A stretch of DNA of 64,000 nucleotides from an uncultured Clostridia bacterium (GCA_949388605.1 CASKJV010000010.1:1-64000), one strand, 5' to 3'. Numbered from the stretch's first letter, positions 19,531-29,229 are shown. The notes: generated by a model not told the origin, from the sequence alone. Translations and numbers: made by a program.

Positions 19531-20430
19531 TTAATTATTATCTATTTTCATAATAATTTGATTTTTATATTTTTCATCTTCTAATATTTCAACTATGTTT
19601 CCACCTTCAACTTCATTAGTATACTTTCCAGTAACTTTAACTTTTTCTAATGCTCCCATTTTCATCCATTCATATTCAATATCTATATGCCCAATATCTA
19701 AAGCTTGATATCCGTTTTGAGCTAAATCATAAGATAAAACTGTTGCTGTTAATCCTAATGCAATTAAAATTAGTTTGTCCTTTTTTAATTTTAATGACTT
19801 TTCTAATATTTCGTCATATTTTTCAAAAGCATCTTTACTTGGACATAATATTCTTTCTATTTTTCTGGCATTATCAAACAAATCATTTCTAACTCCTAGT
19901 CTGCTTTCACTGCCCTCTATAATTACAATTTCTCTATCATTCCAAATTTCTTTTAGTTTTTCAAAAATCTTTGGAGAATTACTTCTGTCTATATATCTCA
20001 TATATGGTCTAGTAATAAAAGCATTGTAATATTGTTTATCATTTCTAATTATCTTATATTTTTTTCTCCATAAAACAAGTTCTTTTTTCCAAAATAATTT
20101 TTCATCTGATTTTACATTTTTCAAATCGTTATATGTATAAATTGGAGTTATTCCAATTAAAATGTTATTACAGTCTGAATTTACTATTTCCTTTAACCTT
20201 TGAGATAATTGCTCATTGGCTTTTTGAAAATCAACATCAACGGCATTAAGCATTTTTATCTCGCTATCACCAAATCTTGCAATTGAACATTTATCATCAA
20301 TTATTTTTTGTATAGTATCTTCATCAGAAGCAATTTTAGGAAATTTGCTTGTTTTAATTATAAGAAAATATGCTACTTCTGCAACTAAATTCTTTATTTT
20401 CTTTGAAAAACTTATATTTTTTTTATTCAT
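19531..20430 (-). CDS. GT-D fold glycosyltransferase (DUF1792 type)
   Basis: The protein has 299 residues. 'CSIARFGDSEIKML', 'IVIIEGSESRLGVRND', 'LILIALGLTATVLSYDLA' and 'ALDIGHIDIEYEWM' are the conserved blocks of the GT-D domain first described in streptococcal serine-rich adhesin glycosylation (family knowledge). Here it lies among GT2 genes of a polysaccharide locus, so a role as a hexosyltransferase for the repeat unit is inferred. A short hydrophobic segment is present near residues 14-26. Confidence 0.85.
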   Translation of the reverse strand: MNKKNISFSKKIKNLVAEVAYFLIIKTSKFPKIASDEDTIQKIIDDKCSIARFGDSEIKMLNAVDVDFQKANEQLSQRLKEIVNSDCNNILIGITPIYTYNDLKNVKSDEKLFWKKELVLWRKKYKIIRNDKQYYNAFITRPYMRYIDRSNSPKIFEKLKEIWNDREIVIIEGSESRLGVRNDLFDNARKIERILCPSKDAFEKYDEILEKSLKLKKDKLILIALGLTATVLSYDLAQNGYQALDIGHIDIEYEWMKMGALEKVKVTGKYTNEVEGGNIVEILEDEKYKNQIIMKIDNN

Positions 20431-20444
20431 TTTTTCTCCTAAAT

Positions 20445-20555
20445 TTAAATTTTATCTATTACCCCACCATGTCCTAATATATGTACAATAATTATCATTG
20501 TCATTGCTAAAATTCTAAGTAAATCTATTCCATAATTTCTTGAATCTTTTTCCAT
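20445..20555 (-). pseudogene. Truncated acyltransferase 3 (OafA-like) remnant
   Basis: This 36-codon frame begins at an ATG with GGAG nine bases upstream. Its product contains 'RNYGIDLLRILAMTMIII' and 'HILGHGG', which is the first transmembrane helix and catalytic-His region of acyltransferase family 3 enzymes. It then stops at TAA, whereas full enzymes have about 350 residues. The rest is not present before the next gene. It is best read as the stub left by a deletion during shuffling of the locus; translation may still occur. Confidence 0.75.
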
Positions 20556-20564
20556 TATTTACTC

Positions 20565-21506
20565 CTAATATAACATTAATGAATAATTGATTTTCTTTAT
20601 AAGAATTTTAAAATCAAATCCATCATAAAACTTTATATTTCTAATAATATCTCTTTTTTTTAATTCTTCTTTATATTTTTTTCTTTCATTTTTATCTAAT
20701 TTTCTATAACTTTCAAACATTGCAGTAGAAATATATTCTAGGCAATAATCTTTAGTTTTATCAGAAATGTTTCCTATATTATTTAATTCTTTGCAGATTA
20801 TATCATAATGATATAATTTATCATAAACTTTTTTTACTTCTTTTTCTTTGGAAGTATTAGTCATTATGCTATTTTCTCTTATTAAGTATTTATAATATGT
20901 AGTATTTATAAAGCCAACTTTTTTAGCTCTTAATATTACATTTATCATTGTTCCAAAGTCTTCATGTACTCTACTTTTGGGAAATTTGAAATCATTTTCT
21001 TTCCAAAAACTTTTTTTTACACAATAAGACCATGCTGTTTCTATACATATTTTTTTCTTTCTCAATTCACAAAAAGCTTCTTGTCCTGTTAGAACTTTTT
21101 CTGATAAATTTTCCTTTTCTAATACCTTATTTTTTTCATTAATTGTAACTTTAGGAATTCTAATTAATTCTAAATCTTTTTCGTTTTCTATTTTAGAATT
21201 AATTTCTTCTAAAAAATTTTCATCAATATAATCGTCAGAATCTACAAATATTAAATATTCTCCTGTTGCTCTTTCAATTCCATAATTTCTTGCATCACTT
21301 AGTCCACCATTTTCTTTAATAAAACTTTTAAAATTATCTATATTTGTTTTTACATATTTATCAACTATTATTTGTGAATTATCTGTTGAGCCATCATTAA
21401 TAATTATTACCTCAAAATTCCTAAATGTTTGCTTTTCAATACTACTTAAGCATTTATCTATATATTTTTCAACATTGTAAACTGGAACAATTATACTAAA
21501 CTTCAT
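20565..21506 (-). CDS. Family 2 glycosyltransferase
   Basis: A 313-residue GT2 enzyme: 'FSIIVPVYNVEKYIDKCL', 'FEVIIINDGSTDNSQ', 'ENGGLSDARNYG' and 'FVDSDDYID'. It overlaps the downstream half of the split membrane gene by 11 bases, which implies translational coupling. The C-terminal third is lysine-rich and shows no further domain. Donor and acceptor are unknown. Confidence 0.9.
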   Translation of the reverse strand: MKFSIIVPVYNVEKYIDKCLSSIEKQTFRNFEVIIINDGSTDNSQIIVDKYVKTNIDNFKSFIKENGGLSDARNYGIERATGEYLIFVDSDDYIDENFLEEINSKIENEKDLELIRIPKVTINEKNKVLEKENLSEKVLTGQEAFCELRKKKICIETAWSYCVKKSFWKENDFKFPKSRVHEDFGTMINVILRAKKVGFINTTYYKYLIRENSIMTNTSKEKEVKKVYDKLYHYDIICKELNNIGNISDKTKDYCLEYISTAMFESYRKLDKNERKKYKEELKKRDIIRNIKFYDGFDFKILIKKINYSLMLY

Positions 21507-22257
21507 AATTCACCTCATCTTGATATTTATAAATAATATAGTTTTCCGTTTTTCCTAAAACATTAAAATTATAATTTTCCATTAATTCACTTAATATTGT
21601 TTCTCTTTTAAAAACAACATAATTAACACCATTTTCTTTACAATCATCAACAACTGCTTTTACATTTCCTTGTTCCATTTTTAAAACAATAGGTTCTGAA
21701 TCATACCCCTCTGTCATTCTCATAACTCGCATAAATATTGAAGCATCATATTGTCTTATATATGGCACAAGTGTTGGTGGCATAAGTGCCCATTTGTTAT
21801 CACATTCATCAGCTTTTATTATCATTGTAACATCTAAAGCTTCCTGAGGTAACTTATACCAATTAGTTGCTAATTGATAGTTTTCTTCTCTAAATACACA
21901 TTTTCCACTTAAAATAATTATAACTATTACTGATAATCCAATTATTATTTTTTCTGCTTTCTTATTATTTTCCAGAATTATTCTTGTTCCCACATATGCA
22001 ATTAATACTCCTATAGGTAAAATCCAAAACATTCTCCAATAGACACCATCATCAATGAATTTTATAATTACTTTATAAAATATAGGGTTAAAAATTAATA
22101 ATAAAATTATTAAAGAATACCAAACATAATCAGTTAGTTCACTATTTTTCTCTTTTTTATAAATATAAAGTAGTGATATAAAAAACAATGCCATATATGC
22201 ACCAATTCCAACATATTCTGCAAATGATTGTTTTATTATATTAATTGCTTCTATCAT
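21496..22257 (-). CDS. C-terminal half of a split DUF6077-like membrane protein
   Basis: The product has 253 residues: four hydrophobic segments (about residues 15-120) and a soluble C-terminal 100 residues with 'VKAVVDDCKENGVNYVVFK'. Its ATG is placed directly after the TAA of the preceding frame at 22258-22260, in the same phase, so the two frames would be one protein of about 598 residues without that stop. A strong AGGGGG site seven bases before the ATG could allow independent or re-initiated translation. Function is unknown; these proteins occur in glycan clusters. Confidence 0.7.
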   Translation of the reverse strand: MIEAINIIKQSFAEYVGIGAYMALFFISLLYIYKKEKNSELTDYVWYSLIILLLIFNPIFYKVIIKFIDDGVYWRMFWILPIGVLIAYVGTRIILENNKKAEKIIIGLSVIVIIILSGKCVFREENYQLATNWYKLPQEALDVTMIIKADECDNKWALMPPTLVPYIRQYDASIFMRVMRMTEGYDSEPIVLKMEQGNVKAVVDDCKENGVNYVVFKRETILSELMENYNFNVLGKTENYIIYKYQDEVNYEV

Positions 22258-23292
22258 TTATATCCCCCTTAATATTAAATATATTACTCCACAAACAACA
22301 TATGGTAAACATGTAATTGCATATTTCCATAAATAGCTTATTTGTCTATTCTTTATTGTAGAAATTAACGCTGAAGTAGCAATTATTAAAGATCCCAATA
22401 CAACACTCATTGATGTAACCAAACAACTTGATAAAACAACTATAAACATCATTATCATTTGTGTAAGTTTCATATTTTCTTCACTACTTACTAAATACCA
22501 ATACCATATTGCTGGTATCATTATGTTAGCGAGCACAGCCTTTCCTTGCCACATTCTAAATAATGCAAATGTAAAATTAGTACGATTTGAGTAATTACCA
22601 AAAATGTATATTATATTCATAAGTAGCAAAAAAATACATATTGCTTTTTTATCTTTCTTAAATAGCTTTTGAGCAATTAAAAAATATATCATATACATTA
22701 AACTAATCAAAACAACTGGCAGTATAGTATGAGCTGTAGTACTAGGATCCAAGCCAAGCTCTTGTGATAATGTTGCTATATATGTTGAAAATGGAGAAAG
22801 TACATATCTAGGTTGCCATCCTCCTAATAAATTTCCTCTTGATGGGTGATGCATATTTATTTTATCTGTATAAATCGTAGTAGTAGCTCCTGCTACATAT
22901 ATAGCATCATCATCATCTATATGCATATATCTAAAAACAACAAATAATTGTAATCCTATTAATATAAATACTAATATTGATAATAGTGGTAATTTTTTTA
23001 ATTGTTTAAGGTTATATATAATAAATTCTTTAACTCTTTTTACATTTAATATTATTGAAATAAGTGGTATAATAAAAATAAGAATACGCCATATATTTAA
23101 AAGGTTTGAAAAACTTATTTCTAAAAACGTAGATGGTACTGTTATTAATTCAAATAAGGCAAATTCAATAATATATCCAGAAACCAATGCTAATATAGCA
23201 CTATTTTTATTTTCCTTACAAAAATATGTATATATTAATCCCATAAAAAATGGAATTAAAAACATATATAATAAAAATTTTAAAATTATCAT
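22258..23292 (-). CDS. N-terminal half of a split DUF6077-like membrane protein
   Basis: The product has 344 residues with about nine hydrophobic segments. The outside loop 'HIDDDDAIYVAGATT' followed by 'WQPRYVLSPFSTYIATLSQ' is the conserved block of DUF6077-type polytopic proteins. It ends at an in-frame TAA immediately followed by the ATG of 21496-22257. Family members are single proteins of similar combined length to my knowledge, so a recent nonsense change is likely. It overlaps the upstream gene by four bases. Confidence 0.7.
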   Translation of the reverse strand: MIILKFLLYMFLIPFFMGLIYTYFCKENKNSAILALVSGYIIEFALFELITVPSTFLEISFSNLLNIWRILIFIIPLISIILNVKRVKEFIIYNLKQLKKLPLLSILVFILIGLQLFVVFRYMHIDDDDAIYVAGATTTIYTDKINMHHPSRGNLLGGWQPRYVLSPFSTYIATLSQELGLDPSTTAHTILPVVLISLMYMIYFLIAQKLFKKDKKAICIFLLLMNIIYIFGNYSNRTNFTFALFRMWQGKAVLANIMIPAIWYWYLVSSEENMKLTQMIMMFIVVLSSCLVTSMSVVLGSLIIATSALISTIKNRQISYLWKYAITCLPYVVCGVIYLILRGI

Positions 23293-24119
23293 TTAAAACT
23301 CCTTCTAATTTGTTCTTGATATAGTACGCAATAAACATTATATAATAATTTATTATTTGTATTTTTTATAATATTTCTAAATGGATATAAAATATTAATT
23401 GCTATTTTCATAAGTGTTTTATACTTTATATTTAATTTGCAATAAGCCTTTCTAAATCCAAAATATTTAATAAGATAATCTTGATAATTAGTAATATGCC
23501 TAATATTTCTTTCACCATCATAAATATATTTTACTTTCTCTTCATTAAGATATTTACAACAAATATAATTTCCTATAGCTGCATTTATTTCTTTTTTTAC
23601 TGAATTTCTTTTTACAGCTACTTCTTGAAAATCAATTACAGTTTCACAACTATTTGCTATTTTAAAACAAATAATATATCCTGAAAATTCTTTTGTTTCT
23701 TTGTCCCAAACTCCAATATAACTTCTACCTTTATCATTCTTATGTCCTTTTATGAACTCTTCTTTACTAATAATTGTTCTATATTTAATAGGATAATCAA
23801 GCATACTATCACTATAAACTTCATACATTTCATTTAAATATTCATTAGGATTAATTATCTTTAAATCGAAATTTTTAATTCCTTTATTTATAACATATCT
23901 TCTTTTTGATTTTAATAAAGACACATCAAATTCATCGTCTTTTAAACAATACCACCATTCAGTTTCATAACCACAATCAAAATCACTTGTCCATCTAGCG
24001 AATAACGTTTTTTTATCTTTCCATTTTTTTAAATTTTCTATGCAAGTTTCATTTTTATCTTCATGAGGCATTCTGGTAGTTATTAAACCATGATTATATA
24101 CCTTCCATTCTTCTTCCAT
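23289..24119 (-). CDS. GNAT/FemAB-like acyl- or aminoacyltransferase of unknown target
   Basis: A 276-residue soluble protein. The middle ('GRSYIGVWDKETKEFSGYII') and the C-terminal part ('IRHITNYQDYLIKYFGFRKAYC') resemble a GNAT-superfamily fold. Such proteins occur in capsule loci and may acylate an amino sugar, but the target is unknown. I choose the ATG at 24119, which has GAGGGG before it; the longer frame from 24245 would overlap the polymerase gene and has no ribosome site. Confidence 0.6.
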   Translation of the reverse strand: MEEEWKVYNHGLITTRMPHEDKNETCIENLKKWKDKKTLFARWTSDFDCGYETEWWYCLKDDEFDVSLLKSKRRYVINKGIKNFDLKIINPNEYLNEMYEVYSDSMLDYPIKYRTIISKEEFIKGHKNDKGRSYIGVWDKETKEFSGYIICFKIANSCETVIDFQEVAVKRNSVKKEINAAIGNYICCKYLNEEKVKYIYDGERNIRHITNYQDYLIKYFGFRKAYCKLNIKYKTLMKIAINILYPFRNIIKNTNNKLLYNVYCVLYQEQIRRSFK

Positions 24120-24139
24120 ATTATCCCCTCTCAACATCC

Positions 24140-25312
24140 TTATTTTAATAATATAGTTTGATAAGGAAAAACCCCGTTTGAATTTAATATAAGATACATT
24201 ACTACAAAGTAAAAAATGTACCATGATATTATAATAATTTTCCATATTTTCTCATTATTTAATTTAACATATAAGTTTTTACAACAATTTTGAACTTTTA
24301 CAGGTAATTTAGATAGATATTTATTATCTAATTTATTATTAAAATTAATTTTTAAAATCAATGGAATTGCAATAATTTGAAAAATTCCAAAATACAACGC
24401 AAGTCTATCTATAGTTGATATAAAACACCCTAATAATTGAATTGGTATTTGCATATATAGAATTCTAAATAAGATTTCATATCTTGAATCTAATTTTAAA
24501 ATTTCTTTTTTATTAATTGTTAAAATAACTAAAATTGGAATAACATATAATAAAAAAGTAAGACTAATTTCTGGAACAAGTTCAAGATATTCAGAATAAA
24601 TACCTGTAATATTTATTATAAATTTAATTATTTTATAAGCTGGATATATAAGTATAGGTGACAAAACAATTAATATATAATAAATTTTATTTATTTTTCT
24701 TGAATTAATTTTATAATTTAACAAATATAAAAATATCATAATATATGCTGTTTTATGAAACATTCCTGCAATTACGGTAAATATTAGATACTTTATTGGT
24801 TTCTTATCTAATATATTTCTAAAGTTCCAAAATACAATTGCAACAGCCATCATTTGTCTAACTAAACTAAGAGATACCAAATAGTATGTCATACAAAATA
24901 TAAACATAGCAAGTGGAACTGAAATTTTATCTTTAAAATATTTAATTCCAGAAAATATAAATCCTACAAAAATTAACGAATATACTGCAAAAACTGGAAT
25001 TGAATTATTAAATATATCTAAAAATCCTCCTATATAAGTGGCAAGTACAAATAATGGTTCTCTAGAATAATATGTGAACAATAATTTGATTGATTTTTTT
25101 TCCATAATTATTTTATATGCTTTATAGTATTCACCATAATCTATTCCTACATTATATCTTAATGCAGCAATTAATACTAAAGGAAGAATTATACCTAATA
25201 TTAGTAATCCATTTATAAGTTTATTATTTTCATTATCTTTTCTTTGGTATATTATAGAAAAAATAATCGTTATTAAAAATGTTATTCCATATAAAGTTCC
25301 TGTAAAAAACAT
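24140..25312 (-). CDS. EpsG-family polysaccharide polymerase (Wzy-like)
   Basis: A 390-residue membrane protein with about ten helices. 'LIAALRYNVGIDYGEYYKAY' after the second helix is the hallmark of the EpsG family, thought to polymerise flipped repeat units outside the membrane. It is followed by 'FRNILDKKPIKYLIFTVIAGMFHKTAYIM', also typical. It pairs functionally with the Wzx-like flippase at 14976. Confidence 0.85.
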   Translation of the reverse strand: MFFTGTLYGITFLITIIFSIIYQRKDNENNKLINGLLILGIILPLVLIAALRYNVGIDYGEYYKAYKIIMEKKSIKLLFTYYSREPLFVLATYIGGFLDIFNNSIPVFAVYSLIFVGFIFSGIKYFKDKISVPLAMFIFCMTYYLVSLSLVRQMMAVAIVFWNFRNILDKKPIKYLIFTVIAGMFHKTAYIMIFLYLLNYKINSRKINKIYYILIVLSPILIYPAYKIIKFIINITGIYSEYLELVPEISLTFLLYVIPILVILTINKKEILKLDSRYEILFRILYMQIPIQLLGCFISTIDRLALYFGIFQIIAIPLILKINFNNKLDNKYLSKLPVKVQNCCKNLYVKLNNEKIWKIIIISWYIFYFVVMYLILNSNGVFPYQTILLK

Positions 25313-25321
25313 TCTTTCTCC

Positions 25322-26296
25322 TTATCTTATTTTTTGAATTATTTTCTTTATACTAATTAAAAGTTTTAATCCTAATAAAAATCTTTTTTTAGCAAAATAT
25401 ATAACTATTTTCTGATATTTAGTTAAATATTTACAAGCTTCATTTTCATATATTTCTGGATATACTTTTTCACTATTTTCAATAAATTCTATAATTTGCT
25501 TATTTTTTTCTTTTCTATTTAAAAGATCAATTATTCCAGAATATAAATATTCTCTTACAAAAATCGCCTCTACTTCTTTTGGAAATTCTTTTTTTAATTC
25601 TTTTTCTACTAACCCAAAACCTATTTTAGCATTTCTTTCCGCCAATTCTAAGTTTTGATTAATTAATGAATTTTCATTTAAAATATAATGATATAATGGC
25701 TTTTCTAGATAAAATATCTTATTACATTTTGATAATGCAGTTTTATTAAAAACCATATCTTCATTTACATTTAAATTGGGAAATTTAATATTATTTAACT
25801 TTATAGTATCTAATAAATAAACTTTTCCCCAAGTGCTTCCTTTAGTATATATAAGAGCATCACTTTTATTCACAAATCCATTTTCACCTTTTAATAAACT
25901 TTTTTGTAATAAATTTGTTTTTTTAAGTTTATAATAATAATCAAAAATAATACAATCAATATCATTATTTTCTATAATATTATTTAATTCTTCAAATGTA
26001 TTAGGTTCTATATAATCATCTATATCTAGAAAAGTAATATATTTTCCTGTTGCAGTTTGTATTCCTTTATTTCTTGTCTCACCTGCTCCAGAATTTTGTT
26101 CATTAGATAATAATTTTATTAGTAATTTTGATTTTTTAATATATGTATTTAATTCTTTATAAGAATTATCTGTTGATTTATCATCAATTATAATTATCTC
26201 AAAATCTTTATATGTTTGATTTTCCAAAGATTCCATACATTTATTTATATGTTCTGAAGCATTATAACATGGTATTATAATCGAAAATTTTGGCAT
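25322..26296 (-). CDS. Family 2 glycosyltransferase
   Basis: A 324-residue GT2 enzyme with 'FSIIIPCYNASEHINKCM', 'FEIIIIDDKSTDNSY', 'NSGAGETRNKGIQ' and the metal site 'FLDIDDYIE'. The C-terminal 100 residues are basic and partly hydrophobic, as in enzymes that attach to the membrane. It lies between the EpsG-like polymerase and another GT2 gene, with short spacers. Specificity is unknown. Confidence 0.9.
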   Translation of the reverse strand: MPKFSIIIPCYNASEHINKCMESLENQTYKDFEIIIIDDKSTDNSYKELNTYIKKSKLLIKLLSNEQNSGAGETRNKGIQTATGKYITFLDIDDYIEPNTFEELNNIIENNDIDCIIFDYYYKLKKTNLLQKSLLKGENGFVNKSDALIYTKGSTWGKVYLLDTIKLNNIKFPNLNVNEDMVFNKTALSKCNKIFYLEKPLYHYILNENSLINQNLELAERNAKIGFGLVEKELKKEFPKEVEAIFVREYLYSGIIDLLNRKEKNKQIIEFIENSEKVYPEIYENEACKYLTKYQKIVIYFAKKRFLLGLKLLISIKKIIQKIR

Positions 26297-26311
26297 ACTT
26301 TACTCCTAACA

Positions 26312-27133
26312 TTAATTTTGTTTTCTTGCAAATTTTTTAAATATAAATGCTCTAAGCTTATTTGGCATTAAAACTTGAAGAATTAATCTTAGTAATACAT
26401 TATATATAAACTTAGGAAATGTTATTATTTTATTTTTTAACATAAATTTTTGTAAACTCGCTTCACTTTTAAAATAACTTAATCCACCTCTTCGCTTATA
26501 CATTTCTTGTCCAACTCTAACTTTAACAAGAGTATCTGATAGGTTTCTAAATTTACAATTTGCTAAATACATTCTAAGCCATAAATAATAATCTTCATTA
26601 TAATGCCATTCTACATAATTTCCTACTTTTAAAACTTCTTCTTTTTTAAACATTACAGTCATATGATTTAATGGACATCTAGATTTTATGTACTGTTTTA
26701 TATCTTCGTTTTCCAATGGAACATCTCTTACTCCAACAACATTAGTTGTATCATCAATAAATTCCTCTATAAATCCACCAACTATGCTTAATTTTTCGTC
26801 TTGTTCAAATTCCTTTAATTGCTTTTCAAATCTATCTGGAACACATATATCATCAGAATCCATTCTCGCAACTAACTCATATGTACACTCTTCTAGTCCA
26901 ATTCTTAATGCATTTCCCAGTCCAGTATTTTCTTTTTGTCTGATTACTTTAAAAAATTTATACTTTTTTTCATAATCTTTTATAAGATTTTCCATATCTT
27001 CATCTATAGGTCCATCTTCTACAATAACTATTTCATTAGGTTTTACAGTTTGATTTATTACACTATCTATTGCCAATTTCAAAAATTCTTTTTTATCATT
27101 TTTATAAACTGACATTAAAACAGAAAACTCCAT
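26312..27133 (-). CDS. Family 2 glycosyltransferase, AmsE-like
   Basis: A 273-residue GT2 enzyme. 'FSVLMSVYKNDKKEFLKLAIDS', 'EIVIVEDGP', 'GLGNALRIGLEEC' and 'ARMDSDDICVPDR' are the blocks of the AmsE/WcaA-like subgroup, which usually transfers galactose or a similar sugar in exopolysaccharide assembly (family knowledge). It directly follows the phosphoglycosyl transferase, so it may add the second sugar; that is inference from order. Confidence 0.88.
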   Translation of the reverse strand: MEFSVLMSVYKNDKKEFLKLAIDSVINQTVKPNEIVIVEDGPIDEDMENLIKDYEKKYKFFKVIRQKENTGLGNALRIGLEECTYELVARMDSDDICVPDRFEKQLKEFEQDEKLSIVGGFIEEFIDDTTNVVGVRDVPLENEDIKQYIKSRCPLNHMTVMFKKEEVLKVGNYVEWHYNEDYYLWLRMYLANCKFRNLSDTLVKVRVGQEMYKRRGGLSYFKSEASLQKFMLKNKIITFPKFIYNVLLRLILQVLMPNKLRAFIFKKFARKQN

Positions 27134-27241
27134 TTCATTTCCTTTCTTTTGTCTAATTTAGAATGTTAATTTTCTATATCCTTACAATTTTAAGCTAGAT
27201 AAAATTTTTCCTAGAATATAGTACTATATCTTTGATAAATT

Positions 27242-27934
27242 TTACTTCTCATTCTGAACTTTTTCGATTAACATTAAAGCTTCTTTTCGTTTTTCATTAT
27301 ATTCATCTTGTGTTATTTTCTCAGTACGTAATAAATAATCACCAAAATCTTCTGCTGTATCCATTCCTTCTTGAGAGACATCTTCACGTACAAATACTTT
27401 TTTTACTGTTAAAAAACAAATTTTTAAATCATTAAGAAATGTTATATTTTCTACATATTCTAAGTCATATTTTATTTTATCTTCCCATGATATTGCATTT
27501 CTTCCATTTACTTGAGCAAGACCTGTTAAACCTTGTCTTACAGAGTGTCTTTTATTTTGTTCATCACTCATAAAAACCATATCTCTAACTAACTGTGGTC
27601 TAGGTCCAACTAAACTCATATCACCTTTTAAAATATTAAATAATTCTGGCAATTCATCTAAACTTGTACTTCTTAATATTTTTCCAAATTTAGTTAATCT
27701 TTCTGAGTCTGGTAATAATTTGCCATTTTCATCTTTTTTGTTATTCATACTTCTAAATTTATATAATTTAAAAATCTTTCCATCTTTTCCTGGTCTATAT
27801 TGTTTAAAAAGAACTGGACTTCCTAGTTTTACTCTTACCATAATTGATAGAATTAGTAATATTGGAGATAAAACAATTAATCCTACAAGACTAATTATTA
27901 TATCTAATAATCTTTTTATATATTTTTTATACAT
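27242..27934 (-). CDS. Undecaprenyl-phosphate phosphoglycosyl transferase (PglC/WbaP C-domain type)
   Basis: This enzyme starts the repeat unit by placing a sugar phosphate on undecaprenyl phosphate. Of 230 residues, 10-35 form the re-entrant membrane helix ('LLDIIISLVGLIVLSPIL'), then come 'GSPVLFKQYRPGKDGKIFKLYKFRSM', the Asp-Glu pair in 'STSLDELPELFNILKGDMSLVGPRP' and 'PGLTGLAQ'-like 'RQGLTGLAQVNGR'. The short form lacks the N-terminal four-helix domain, like PglC. The nearby PglF- and PglE-like genes suggest its substrate is a UDP-4-amino-type sugar such as diacetylbacillosamine. Confidence 0.93.
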   Translation of the reverse strand: MYKKYIKRLLDIIISLVGLIVLSPILLILSIMVRVKLGSPVLFKQYRPGKDGKIFKLYKFRSMNNKKDENGKLLPDSERLTKFGKILRSTSLDELPELFNILKGDMSLVGPRPQLVRDMVFMSDEQNKRHSVRQGLTGLAQVNGRNAISWEDKIKYDLEYVENITFLNDLKICFLTVKKVFVREDVSQEGMDTAEDFGDYLLRTEKITQDEYNEKRKEALMLIEKVQNEK

Positions 27935-28098
27935 TATTTACTCCTGTAATTTTTTAATAAATTAATATTACTTTTGTTAAATATTGCAAAACTCTTATAT
28001 AGTAAATATAATCTTTACAATATTTAAAATTAATAAAAATTATAATATCTTCACTAGCATAGTATATAATTTTTATATAAATAATATATTTTATATAA

Positions 28099-29229
28099 TT
28101 AATTTTTGAATAATTTTTTTATAATATTTATAACTCTTTCAATATCGTCATTTGTCATTTTTGTGTCTGAAGGTAAGCAAACTCCTCTATTAAACAAATC
28201 TTCACCTACACTTATTTTTTTATCATCTTTTTTAATAAAATCATATTTTTCAAAAATTGGTTGTAAATGCATTGGTTTCCAAACTGGTCTTGATTCTATA
28301 TTTTCTTTTTCTAAAGTTTCTATAATATCTAATGGTTTTATTTTAGAATCTTCTTTTAATGTCATTGTTGAAAGCCAATAATTAGAACGTTCTTCTTCTC
28401 CTTCTGGCATCATTTCTATTTCTTCTATACTCTCAAATGCTTTTTTATATGTGTCAAAAATTTCTTTCTTCTTTGCTATTCTTTCTTCTAAAACTTTTAT
28501 TTGCCCTCTTCCAATACCTGCTAAAACATTGCTCATTCTATAATTATAGCCAATTTCTGAATGTTGATAATGTCTTGCTGGGTCTTTGCTCTGTGTTGAC
28601 CAAAATCTAGCTTTTTCAGTTATTGATTTATCATTTGATACAAGCATTCCTCCACCTGTTGTTGTTATTATTTTGTTTCCATTAAATGAAAGAGCTCCAC
28701 ACTTACCATATGTTCCTAAAAATTTTCCTTTATATATTGTTCCAAGCCCCTCTGCTGCATCTTCTAATATTGGAACATTGTGTTTTTCACATATTTCTAC
28801 TATTTCTTCCATATTAGCTGCTCTTCCATATAAATGAACTACAATTACAGCTTTTGGAGTGTATTTTTCAAATGCTTTTTCTAATGCTTTTGGACACATA
28901 TTCCAAGTTGCATACTCGGAATCTATAAATACTGGTGTTGCATTCTCATATATTATTGGATTTACACTTGCTGAAAATGTTAGATCTGATACAAATACTA
29001 CATCATCTTTCTTTACTCCTAGTGCTTTTAATCCTAAATGTATACTTGAAGTTCCACTTGCTAATGCAACACTTGATTCTACATTTAAATATTCTCTTAC
29101 AGATTCTTCAAATTTATTTATATTTTCTCCAACTGTTGATAACCAATTTGTATCAAAAGCTTCTTTTACGTATTTTTCTTCATATTTTTCATTAGACATA
29201 TGTGGTGATGCTAAATAAATCTTTTTCAT
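28099..29229 (-). CDS. DegT/DnrJ/EryC1 (PglE-like) sugar aminotransferase
   Basis: This PLP enzyme transfers an amino group to a 4-keto UDP sugar. Of 376 residues, 'GTSSIHLGLKALGVKKDD', 'VHLYGRAANMEEI', 'EDAAEGLGT' and the PLP-binding Lys in 'ALSFNGNKIITTTGGGM' are all present. The start 'KIYLASPHMS' is typical of the pilin/Pgl-glycosylation subgroup. I choose the ATG at 29229 with AAGGAG ten bases upstream; the ATG at 29265 has no such site. It lies between the dehydratase and the phosphoglycosyl transferase, completing a dehydratase-aminotransferase pair. Confidence 0.92.
   Translation of the reverse strand: MKKIYLASPHMSNEKYEEKYVKEAFDTNWLSTVGENINKFEESVREYLNVESSVALASGTSSIHLGLKALGVKKDDVVFVSDLTFSASVNPIIYENATPVFIDSEYATWNMCPKALEKAFEKYTPKAVIVVHLYGRAANMEEIVEICEKHNVPILEDAAEGLGTIYKGKFLGTYGKCGALSFNGNKIITTTGGGMLVSNDKSITEKARFWSTQSKDPARHYQHSEIGYNYRMSNVLAGIGRGQIKVLEERIAKKKEIFDTYKKAFESIEEIEMMPEGEEERSNYWLSTMTLKEDSKIKPLDIIETLEKENIESRPVWKPMHLQPIFEKYDFIKKDDKKISVGEDLFNRGVCLPSDTKMTNDDIERVINIIKKLFKN

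Noticed and set aside
24120-24245. N-terminal extension of the GNAT-like gene overlapping the EpsG-like gene
   Set aside because: The extension repeats the polymerase coding region out of phase; the ATG at 24119 has its own GAGGGG site.
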